From Thysanoteuthis rhombus (taxonomy: Eukaryota; Mollusca; Cephalopoda; Oegopsida; Thysanoteuthidae), in assembly GCA_963457665.1 (NCBI GenBank), contig OY735201.1:33924918-33988917 (forward strand): a stretch of DNA of 64,000 nt. The letters are read 5' to 3'. Below, piece after piece: positions 26,311 through 37,279 of the stretch; the first letter of the stretch is position 1, and each line of letters opens with the position of its first letter. The position numbers and the translations under genes are program-made. The notes beneath the pieces are model-generated. The model saw nothing but the letters and a program-made list of their open reading frames with translations. It did no database searches and was not told the origin of the DNA.

Positions 26311-26380
26311 GCTAGTCTATACATATACTCTGAATTGAAAAAAAAATGCTAGTCTATACATATACCCTGAATTGAAAAAG
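26311..26380. repeat. two tandem 37-bp units
   Basis: GCTAGTCTATACATATACTC and GCTAGTCTATACATATACCC each begin a unit that continues TGAATTGAAAAA. They lie near the upstream side of the mariner relic. Confidence 0.8.
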
Positions 26381-27514
26381 TTTATGGACAATTTACATCT
26401 TGAACCTCTACACTTTTCTCTACTGTTTGGTAATTTTCTCACCGACCTAATAGAGTCACTGCGCACATTCAGCTTCGTCATCACATTTTGATGTAGTTTT
26501 CTTTGCTTTTGTTCAAAAGAATTACTTTTTCTTGAAATTTCCTTCCAAATTCCACCAATTATAAATGTCTGAATGTGTGCACCTTTCAGGTATTGCATGT
26601 ATATTGATCTTTAGTCATTTGATCATCTTGTATGGCTTACACACACTCTATTTTAACAAATTAATTCTTTATTTTATTAATATCACTTTTCTTGTCTGCA
26701 CTTCTGAGATGAAGTATTGTCATTATTCTGTGACTTTGACAAATTTCATGTGTACAACAAATTTTTGCTTGTTGGATTTGTGGAATCAAAGTCCAGTTAG
26801 AATAGTAACAGTTACTGAAAAATAGATTAAAAATATCATTGTGAATGAGATAAGAGACTGGAAAAAGGCAGGAGTGTGTGCTGTCTCAAACATGGTGAAC
26901 TATCAAAACATGGGGATACTTGTCCAAATAATTCATTGAATAATAACATTACTTATATTATCAATATAACTACCAGACAGTTTAAGACATAATGGATATA
27001 TGTAATTCTAAAAATTAACTAGAGATGTGGTTGATATTGTTAATCAAATATTGATAATCTGTAAGTATATTGTCAGGGTTACATTTCTTGCAACAAAAAA
27101 GACACTTTTGTGTTGTATTTTATTGAGACTTTATTGAAAATATTATCTTGAAAATTAATTCAATTTCAACTTTGAAAACTTAATTCATAGCTTGTCTTAA
27201 TTAGCTGGAGCCTTTTTCAAAATTACATTTGTGCTTTAAATATTGTGTTTTTATCATCAAAATCAACAGTTAGAAGGTTATGGGTTAGTAAATACTGCTT
27301 GTTATATTATAGATAAATTGCTTAAAATGAACTAATTTGATAATTTATTGCATGCTTTTTTAATGAGTTGATATTACTGTTCAGCTTATAGGTAATTTAT
27401 CGAATCTTTTACCACAAAATATTTTTCTTTATCCTCAAGAGAAAGGAAAAATAGGAAAAATGATTGTTCCAATGTTTTATCTCTGTGTACAAATTTTTCT
27501 CATCCCAACTGCAG

Positions 27515-27520
27515 ATGAAG
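27515..27520 (+). CDS. candidate 6-nt microexon B of the MICAL gene
   Basis: The hexamer ATGAAG lies between acceptor TTTTTCTCATCCCAACTGCAG, a good polypyrimidine-AG, and donor GTAGTT. In the phase of the host intron it would add Asp-Glu (GAT GAA G|AA), frame-preserving, at the same turn as candidate A. Here the acceptor is the stronger of the two splice signals. A chance match is possible. Confidence 0.3.
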
Positions 27521-27585
27521 GTAGTTTTATTAACTTGGAAATTACAAATAACTAAATATAATGTATAGTTATGTTTTTATCGAGC

Positions 27586-27588
<3 letters not shown>

Positions 27589-27632
<44 letters not shown>
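27589..27632. repeat. (TA)n microsatellite
   Basis: About 44 bp of pure TA, just downstream of microexon candidate B. Confidence 0.95.
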
Positions 27633-27634
<2 letters not shown>

Positions 27635-29209
27635 GAGTTTCTATAGATGTCTTTGTTTTATATTCTAATTTTTGAAAAGTTTTTTATGAATCCATTAATA
27701 TGAAATAGTTTTTCGGATAATTTTTTTCATTGAAAGTATCTTTATTTTAGTATTTCATAATTTACCCTTTTTTTTATTTCAAAGAATCATAGTGTTTCTA
27801 CATCAAGTTGTCACATGAATTTTTCCTGGTCTTATTTTTCTGGAGAATATTTTAGTCAAAAATTAGATTTTCAATCATCTGACATAATAAAAGGTACAAA
27901 ATCTATTAACACTGCTGATAATTGAATATATTAAGTTAGGTTTGGAGCATCTTAACAAAGAGCTTGCTTTGGTTCAAATGCATGTCTAATCACTAATTCA
28001 CAATAACATTCACTAAATATGTGTCACTACTAAAAGTGGACTACCTTCATTTGATTTTGATTTTTTGCAAAATTGCATGATGACTAATCAACAATTCCTA
28101 ATCATCCTTTTTCTTGCTATAAAGTTTGATATTTTGCTTTAATGTCTGCTGCTATTAATGCATTTTAAATATTAAAAAAATTATTTCATAAATATTTTGC
28201 TATTCAGTTTTACAATTGATATAAGTGTGCAGTGTGTGATTCTTATAAAAGTTTTTTCTCCTTTTTTACTTGATATTTAAGGCATGTTGAAGTTCTGCTT
28301 ATCATTGTCTTTGGTCACAAAAAATGTTGCTTCCTTTGAGAATTCATTAAGCACTAGTTTACCCTTATGATAATCGAGTAGTTTTGCAATTTTATTGTAC
28401 TTATAAAATATCAAAAACATTATGCTGTGTAGCCTTTTATCGTTTATGTTCAATATTTCCTGAATATTGAACTTATCTATAGGTAAAATCAAGTAAAAAT
28501 ACAATTTATCAAGTTTAATGTAACACAAAATTCTATTTCTACCAAGTTATGTCACCAATAACATGTGCGTGACAGACAACAAATGCACATTGGTCATTTT
28601 GTATCACGTGTAGTTTACTCATTTGATCATAAACAGTATCTAAAACAAATTATTCTATTGAGTATTGGATAATCAATTATTACTGAAATATTTCAACTGC
28701 TACAAAACTTACTCTTAGGACAAAAAAGCATCAGTTATTTCTTGTGATCCAATGACTTATTTTGGTTTAACATTTCCATGTTTTTCAAAATGTTTCAATT
28801 ACACATTTAACAAGTTGACATTTGCCCATTTTAGCTCATTTAATTAGATTCTGATTATTTCATAAAGTTTCTTTGAATTTAAAAAAGAAAAAAGCATTTT
28901 AATCTGTTTTTAGATTTCTTTTGATAAACTGACAACTTTGTTTTTTTGGCTTTTTAAATTAGTAACTATTTTAATTTGAGAATCTTTCTATTCTCTCTGA
29001 TATTATGAAAACTTCATGTATATTTTAATGTCAATTATATATTTTTATCTAGTCACTTAAAGAACTCATGCACAAATGTTTAAATTCTGTTAGTGATTGA
29101 GCCATTTTTTTTATGAGAAAAGTCCAGCCATTACAAAATAATTGTATTTACTTTCTCATAATCTATCAGAAATATATAGGATCATGCAGTTTAGAAAGAT
29201 GAGAGAGGT

Positions 29210-29440
29210 TTGTTATTCAAAAAGGGTTGATGAAGTGAACATAATCTGAGCTTCATCTTAGACAGATAACCAACAGAGGTATTAGAATTGTTGAATTTGG
29301 GAATCTAGCAAGTCTAGAAATGAAGCCAGCCTCAGCAGGTGTACCTGCCTCAAGAGGCTAGTATCGAACCTCTGTCTTCATTGAGAAAGTCCGAGATAAA
29401 GCCCGGATTATCTCCCCTTCTGGTAACCTTGTATTCAAGA
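29210..29440. mobile_element. hAT-like MITE, diverged copy 3
   Basis: Shares GAATCTAGCAAGTCTAGA, AGAGGCTAGTATCGAACCTC and the end GATTATCTCCCCTTCTGGTAAC with the other copies. The left terminus is degraded and no duplication was found. It sits about 390 bp upstream of MICAL exon 4. Confidence 0.6.
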
Positions 29441-29826
29441 CTATAATTTACCAAATTAGCTTTTAATCAATGGCTGACTGCTTTGAAACTTGGATTTATT
29501 TATCCATACTATATTTAAATCTCACTTGGAGTAATTCTATTACCTAACTTATTCTGTTATGCAAAATTTTTATCAAGATAATCACATAAATCTCTTTTTA
29601 GTTAATTGCATTAAATAAATTAGATTTTGAAATAACACTTGTCTAATTCAGAAAAGAACAGAAAGTTTCTCAAATTTGAGATTTACTGTTTTGTTATTTT
29701 GTGGTTAATGACTCAACTTGTTTTCTCCTTGATGATTCTGATGCATTTTGCTGCCAGGCACCCTTTGCCAACCATAGCATGCCTGTCTGTTTGCTTGAAG
29801 GTTTGCCTATTTCGTGTGATTTTCAG

Positions 29827-29941
29827 AAACTAATAAAACCCAGGAACAGATTGATGCTGAGAAACGAATTCTTGCTGAACTGCTCGAGGTTGTAGAGGAA
29901 CGTGATGCATTGGTGTCAATGCTGGAGGAGGACCGGCTCAG
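29827..29941 (+). CDS. MICAL: MICAL family gene, bMERB exon 4 (helix 3)
   Basis: A 115-nt exon lies between acceptor GTGATTTTCAG and donor GTATTC. With the G from the previous exon it reads ETNKTQEQIDAEKRILAELL, then EVVEERDALVSMLEEDRLR, ending with two bases (AG) of that last arginine codon. This is helix 3 of bMERB; KTEEExxEEKxILxEMLEVVEqRDxLVxxLEExRLRE is the MICAL3-like equivalent. Its codon use (CTG, GAG, CGG) stands out from the flanking AT-rich intron. A run of five CTG triplets lies 24 nt beyond the donor. Confidence 0.95.
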
Positions 29942-32900
29942 GTATTCTCACTTCCTATGATGATACTGCTGCTGCTGCTGCTACTCCGGCCTCTTTACCT
30001 CTTCTACCCTCTTGAATATTGCTCCGTTTGTGAGTTTGTCGTCACATGTACAATCCCCATACTCCCACCAAGTCCCTCAGCCTGACATATTCAGCCTGTT
30101 ATGTGCATGGTGGTTGGCTTTTTTTCAAAAAAATCAATTTTCATTTCCTATATTTATTAGGGTGATTTGCAATTTACCCTGTTTTGGAATCCATCATTCA
30201 TTACTTATACTTTTAAAATGATTTACTATGGAAGCTGCCTTTTTAATGAAACTATTTGGAATTCACAGGATTATTTTATTTTGTATTTATTCTTTTAAAG
30301 GCTTTTCCAAGTTATAGAACTTCAAGAAATATCTTTACTACTTGATGATATATCAAATTTGAATTAAAAGTATAAATTTCAAATTATGATTTTTCTTTTC
30401 ATGAAAAATGTGAAATTGAAGATTTGGTATCAAGATATCAAAAAAATATTAGTTCATTATTGAAAAGTTACTTATATGTCTTAAGTCATTTTCATTATTT
30501 GTAAAAGATGTAAATCTAAAGTATTGAGTGCAAAACATTTTTGTCCAATTTTTCGATTTGTGATCATCTTAAATTCTTGATTATTATAAATTAAGATTGA
30601 GAAAAAGAAATGTCTATTTTACTGTTACATAAATTTTAACTGTTAAACAAAAATCTGTTAGGATATTTTTTGACCAAATTCATCAATAGATTCTGAAATA
30701 AAATCAAACCTTTCCATTTGGTAAATTTACAAAACTATGGTTTTATGGTTCTAATAATAGTTTTATTTTGGAAACAAATAGTAAAATTGAGAAAAATTTG
30801 GAAAATAAATGATATTCATCTATTGAAATGAAACAAAGTATCAGAAAAAACTTCAAAAAATTAAAATGGCTACAGTAACAGAAAAGGATTTAAAGCATCA
30901 ATATTTATTGAAACAGACATTTTACATTCAATTCATCACTGTGGGACTATCATTTATTTAATAACCTTATTTTTAACTAAATATAATTTTAAGGAAATAA
31001 TTATTATAGTTTTTTCAATCTTGAATTTCTCAGCCATTAAACAATGAAAATTATTGCAGAAACATATCTTAAATTTTATATCAGTTCAGACCAATAGCAG
31101 TGATTGTGGTATTATTTTAAAATATTCATTAATTACTGAGAATAGGATAAGAGCACTCAGAATTGTCCCAGAGTCCCTACCGTCTTGGGCAAGCTGAAAT
31201 TTGGTAGCCTTTAAAGTATAGTATCTTATATTAAAAAAAAAAAATCTGGATTCTCAAGGAATTTTCCGATCCTGACTGTTTTTAGTCCATTTAATTAATT
31301 AATTCTCAAATTTTTCAATTTTGTATTTGGAAAGTCCTACTGCCTCAGTCACATGACAGATGCCTTCTAGCATTTGGTACCCCGGGGGACTGCCTGTGTT
31401 GTTGGTCCTGAGAGCATTGGTTGAATAGATTGCATTTCATTTTTTTATTTGAAAGGTTCTTTGAACATTTAAATTTGAAATATGAGTGGAAGAAGAGAAA
31501 AAGTATTTACTCTGAATTCTTGGAAAAATTGCTGGATGATAGCATCTTTTGACCACTTTTATGAAGTTGGCCAGATATGAGATTCCTTGTCTTGACCTCT
31601 TTGATTCTCTTAATCATGAATTAAGTAATTTTTTTTTGTTTGCTATTATTATTAACAATTTCGTGCCAAGAGTTCTTTCATAAACATCTCTTTAGAATTT
31701 ACATTTCATTCTCTAATTATGCTATAGATTTATTTTTTTAACACAATGATATTTTTTAATTTCATATGATAACCAATTGAATAAAATGAACAAACTCTTG
31801 GTTTCCCTTAAATAAGTGACTTTAACCATAGCGGAGGAAAGTCAATAAAAAAGCAAATTTCTTAAATTTGGTAAAGCTGGGAAGATTACATATCAACCAT
31901 GAATCCAAGGCACACATTTAAAACAGTTTTTTTTTCAGTTTCAAGTTTATATGATATCTTATGTTATGCCTAAAAACTATTTCCATATCTCTACATGATG
32001 TTTTAAAATGTAATCGATAGATATTGTAACTACAAATAACTAAAATAAACTATCTAAATTATAACATAACATTAGGGAGTGAAGAAATTACAAATGAACT
32101 GCTTTAATTCTATGTAATTACTGTCCAAATATATATTAGTAGATTCAGTATTATAATTATTTTTGTATCTCTAAGTATATTATTGCCAGTGTCCATTCTT
32201 TTGTAATGCACAAAACATGTCACGCTATGTTAATGTTCATATATAGTGTAAACCAGATACACCTTTCATATTTAGCATACATAACCCAAATATAAGTTCG
32301 CATAAAATGTTATAATTCATATTTTGGTCATCTTGACTACATAGTTACAAGAAACATTACAAAACATAGCAGTGATCACAGACTTTTTTATAAAAATTTT
32401 ATAACTTACTGCAACAATCTAAATATCTTCTTTTAAAACTATAATTTTAGATTTAGTTGCAAGAAATTAGCATAGAGTTAGTTATAAAAAAATGAGATTT
32501 ATTTTTGCATACGTGAAGCAGGTTTTAGACTGTTTTAATATCAATTATTATCATCCAAAATAACTTTGAATACACCATGATTGATATCTACCAACAGAAA
32601 AATTTCGACTGTTATTAAAATTAACCAAAAATACAGTACCCATTATAGAGATATAGGATTTGATGAAAATTAGGTGATTTAATGATTATTCAACTGGATT
32701 TGAAAAAAAAGTTAGTTATCACTCAAAATAGTGAAAAATACACCTATTTATAGTGAGTGTCTGTTACTTGTCAACTCAGTTGAAAGGTGAAGTGGGTATT
32801 GAATCAGCTTTCCCTATCCAGGGTGCTGAGAACACTGTTCAATTCACCAGCATCTCATTGGACAGCTGAATAATGTAGAACCAAATATGACAAAACTTTA

Positions 32901-35900
32901 TATTGCCAACATTAAAACACTGTCATATGACAGGCAACACTCTGGTTTTATTATATTTCAAAACCTCTTGCTTATGTGAACTGGAGATTTGCTATTGTGA
33001 ACGCTTGCTTTTACTATTTATAATATCCATTAATTTACCTCACATAATACCTGAAAAGTCTTTGTCTATAAATTTATATTAAAGTGGAAAGTGAAAGTAT
33101 CATTTACCAATGGACAAACAGCAATTTAACTGCAGAAGTTAAGCTGCACAAAAATCCATTAAGGATTTCCAATTGCTAGTGAAAATGAAATATTGCCAGT
33201 AGGGAATTATTTATGTTGCTGTATTATAAAATTAAATATGATGACAAATTCAATGGAGAATGTCAACTGAAAGTAATCAATTTATTATCATGGCTTTATA
33301 TACCAATGGTTCACTACCAGCCTCGTGATGCTGACCAGCTTTGTCATTCCAGGATCAAGAGGCTGGTATCAAACCACCGACTCCAGTCTTGTTTGATTTG
33401 AAAATTTGATGCTATTCAAATGCCTGTGTGGTGTAAGTCTCTGAAATTGAATTCAAGTTATTTTTACTTGTAGCCCAATTCTGGCAACCCTGATCTCAAG
33501 TGGTAAAAAATACTCTGCAAATAAATCCGCTGTACACTTTTCTTCTTCAACCAGAACTCTATTTCTGACCAGGAACATTGTCTTAAAATTTGAATTTCAT
33601 TTACTCTTTGGACTAACTTGCTTATTTTTTTAATTATTTCCCCGACCTATCTTTTTAATTTCTGATTTTGTTTTATATTAAGCCCTGAACCCCTTAATAC
33701 AGTCTAAGACCAAGAACTCAATAGAACAAACAATTGTATACAATAGTTTTGAAAAGAATGGTCTTTCTTTTATTCATTTATTGACAATGCTGTCAAAATA
33801 TTTTCTGAATAATCAAAACCTAGCCTGTGCTAGAATTTGCTAGAAGAGAATTTACTTTGAGTGGAATAATTGACTGAATTTATTTTAGAACACAATAGAC
33901 ATTAGGGGCGGAGGTGAAAGAAAGTAAGTTTAGCCAATTTCTCTGCATGTTTCTAATGAAAGAAATTAATATATGTAGTTAATGACAGATTTTATCTATG
34001 AAATTTTTGCCACCAAAATTGATTTCTGCTTATTTTCCATCATTCTAGGAATATGGACTGCAATTTTTAAAAAATATGTTCGTTTTTTTTTCTGGAAAAG
34101 TGTTTTTTGAACACTCTCAAGTTCATCCTCTGGTGTAGATTAGTCTTGATTCTCGATTAGATCTGGAAACTTCACTTTGGGGAGATTTTTTTTCTATTCT
34201 ACTTCTTTCCTTGTTTTTATTTCCTTGTTCAAAATAGAAATAGTCTGAAAGATTAAAGATGAAACAATAAGAGAGCAATTTTTCAACGTACTATAGGAAA
34301 TAGTTCATAAGTGGTTGAATCATGAATTTCTTCCACTTTGAAAATCTTATTCTCATCAAAATTTCTGTTGACATTTCCGAAGTTATATATTGAAGATCAC
34401 AAAAGTCATTTTCACTCTAGTTATAAAATGTCACCCAGATTCTTGTTCAGGATTATTGATTTTAGATAGGTATTCAAACATTGGGTTAACATGGAAATAT
34501 CTAAATTTCTTTTGAATCAAATATATTTGTTTTTTGGTTATTGAATATGACTTGTTTTCCTGGTATATTGAGAGATATATTATGATTACATAACCAAAGG
34601 TTAGAAACAGTCAGGAACCAAAAAGAAATTGATAATATCCAGTTTCATACACTATAATCCTAAACTTATCTTGGATTAGATGTATGGGAAGGGATAGATT
34701 GATTAAATGTTGGATTATCAATTTTATTGTTATTTTCCTGTTATGAAAATAAATTTTGTCTGGTAATCCATAAGATTTGTATAAGAGTCAAAAAACCAAA
34801 GCTTCCATTGATAGATTCAAAATCAACTAGTATGAATGATCATCTTTCATTCATGGGGAATATTGACTTCTATAGTTTCAACTTGAGTTCAAATTCGCAT
34901 GATAGAAATATCAAGGGTGATAGTAGAATGAATCGGTTAATTCATACGGTCTAATTATGCATTTAGGCAAGGAAATACTAAATTCAAGGTCTCTTCAATA
35001 TGCCTGAAAAAAATAGGAGATAGCAAGAAAATCTTATATTTGGGATAAATAGAAATGAAGAAAATAGAAATCAAGTATTGATTCTTTACAATTATGTGAT
35101 TAAGCATTTTGTGTTGCAAACATTATCAATAATTAGCCTCTAGTATGTTGAAAAAAAATATATGTTTTATGATAGGAATTCTAGAAACTGGTCTCTTCTT
35201 AATCTTTTCGCTTATGCTGGAAATCTTATGAATAATTCAATGCCTAAACAATATCTTGTTTTTAGGGTTTGTATATTTGTATTTATCATGATGAAAGTAT
35301 ATTTGTGTTTTCTACTCAAGTAGTCCTTTCACTTAAGTTTTATATCGTTGTTTTAAGGAAGGAATTTTTTTTTTTTATAGCTCAGGTGATATTTTATCAC
35401 ACAATATCATTTCTGCAGATTGAATAATCTCTTTAGAAATTTGATGCTTTCATAAGCCTATTTTTTCCCCAAAGAGTAAAAGATGTCTTCAATTTTGAAA
35501 ATTCAGATTTCCCATTTCAATTTGAACTTTTTGTTGCATATATGAGGGTGGATCGATACATCCGAAGACTGGCACATAGTTTTTGAAGGAAACTATGCAC
35601 ATCAATGAGTCTGCAGCCTAGTTATGAAAAAAAGCATTTATTTTACTCTATGAGTATTTAGTTTTCAGTATGATCTTCTTGTCAATTCACTTGAGTAGTG
35701 AATATTAATCACATTATATGGTATAAATTTCAGATGAAAATTCAGCAAATAACTATCTGTCAGGCTATGGTATTTATTTAGTAGTTAGCATATTATTAAA
35801 GATAGATGACCATTAGATCTTCAAATATTTGAAGAATTATTCCTTTCATACAAATAAGCACTATTTTCTATGTATGAGCTGAATCTAAAATATTGAACTG

Positions 35901-36810
35901 AACAGCCTAGTCTGCAGTTCAACTATCCAATAGTTAGAGATTTATTATTTTGGGAGGAAATCCATCTTTGTGGAAGAGATATCTAACCCACAATAGGTAA
36001 GTTTTTTTTGCTACTACTACTATTTTATGACAGCATATGTCATGAAAATGAACGGCCTTTGATAGTTGATAAATACATGGTTTGTGAATAACGAAGTCCT
36101 CCAGAAGGTGTGTGCTATTCGTCATTTAAGATGGAAAAAAACATTTTTATTTTGTTCAGTTTATTTGAAAAGTGAAGAATTATTTTGTCTCTAATGCATT
36201 CCCTAACTTTATTTTGTTAAAGACCACCCCTACCTTCCAAAGAATTGGTTTGACTGAATGTTTGTGATTAATTATTTATACTTCTTCCTTTCAACAATCT
36301 TTTTCATCATGTGCTTATTGTTTTTTCTTTTAATTTATATTAATGACTTCATTTGTATGAACTGTGTAATTGAGGAGAGAGAGAGTGAATTATAAAATCA
36401 TCTGAATATAAGTTGATAATTTCAAGAAAAATGTCTTCGCTATAATATAATTTTGAATAGGGTCACATGTATGGTGTAATATATAAATTCAATATTCATA
36501 TTTTGTCATCTACATAATCTATCTTTATTTCTGGAATTGTAACTTTTGAGTGATTCTTCTTTTTTTTTTTAAATATAGTCTTTTAGTCTTTTTCTTTTTA
36601 ATTTATTTATCTATTTTTTCTCTAGAAATTTTCAAATTATCTCCTTCACAATCTACCTAAAACACAATATCAAAAATTTTTCTGTCCTTGGCATTGCTAG
36701 GTTACCTTACAAGAAAAAAAAATGAACGTGTGAGTGATATTTCAAATTAAATTGAAGTAAATAATTCTTGCTAAATTTTCCAATAATGTCATTTCTTTTC
36801 TGCATTTCAG
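29942..36810 (+). other. MICAL intron before the last exon
   Basis: A phase-2 intron of 6.9 kb, AT-rich, with one truncated MITE (33315-33490) and no exon candidate that fits the phase. Confidence 0.75.
33315..33490. mobile_element. hAT-like MITE, truncated copy 4
   Basis: Contains AGAGGCTGGTATCAAACCAC, CAAATGCCTGTGTGGTGTAA, GTCTCTGAAATTGA and the right terminus CAATTCTGGCAACCCTG. The left terminus is missing. Confidence 0.6.
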
Positions 36811-36928
36811 AGAGCAAGAAGAAGACAGAGATCTAGAAGGCATCATGCATACTAAGGGTTTCGAGCTTTCTGCGTTGAGCTGTATTCGTCCTCTCAAAGA
36901 TCCTTCGAGCGTCACCATTACATCTTGA
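36811..36928 (+). CDS. MICAL: MICAL family gene, last coding exon and stop
   Basis: Acceptor CTTTTCTGCATTTCAG is followed by A, which completes the split arginine codon, then EQEEDRDLEGIMHTKGFEL and SALSCIRPLKDPSSVTITS, then TGA. LREREEDKDLEaxMLSKGFsL is the usual C-terminus of vertebrate MICAL3-like proteins, which stop shortly afterwards (about NWS). This protein carries about 18 further residues of unknown role. With the four upstream exons about 150 residues of the C-terminus are visible. The 3' UTR follows. Confidence 0.93.
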
Positions 36929-37273
36929 TTTAATAGTTTTGTGTTCCTGTAAGACAAGAAAAACAAAGTAAAATTAGTTTAATTTTCATATAGAGAGAAT
37001 GAATCAGGTCCATAATAATCTGCTCTCGTTTCTATTTGCCATAAAATCTAATCATTTCATTGCCCAAGGAATCACACTCAGTTAACTGGCTCATAATATT
37101 TCTAACATTCATACAATAATGTTGGGGAAAAAACAATTTCAGAGACAATACAATTTGAAGAATTTTATACCTGATGTATGCCCCCATATTAAGCACCTCA
37201 ATTAAAAAGAATGAAATCCTTTTTGCTTGTATATTTAAGCTTCTTAGGCATCAGCATATCTTGTAAGCAATAT

Positions 37274-37279
37274 AATAAA
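37274..37279 (+). terminator. candidate poly(A) signal of the MICAL gene
   Basis: A canonical AATAAA lies about 345 nt after the MICAL stop codon and is the first clear one I saw. AATAAA is frequent by chance in DNA this AT-rich, so the true cleavage site could be elsewhere. Confidence 0.3.

Larger units (their letters stand above)
21063..29826 (+). other. largest MICAL intron (8.8 kb), rich in transposon relics
   Basis: A phase-1 intron between bMERB exons 3 and 4. It contains microexon candidates, three MITE copies, a mariner relic, a 25-bp-arm hairpin (23922-23986) and a TA microsatellite (27589-27632). Confidence 0.8.

Noticed and set aside
28277-28528. 83-codon minus-strand frame
   Set aside because: Lys/Ile/Asn/Tyr-rich chance frame within the MICAL intron; no motif or splice sites.
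29966-29980. CTG triplet repeat next to a MICAL donor site
   Set aside because: Only five units; too short to claim a regulatory role.
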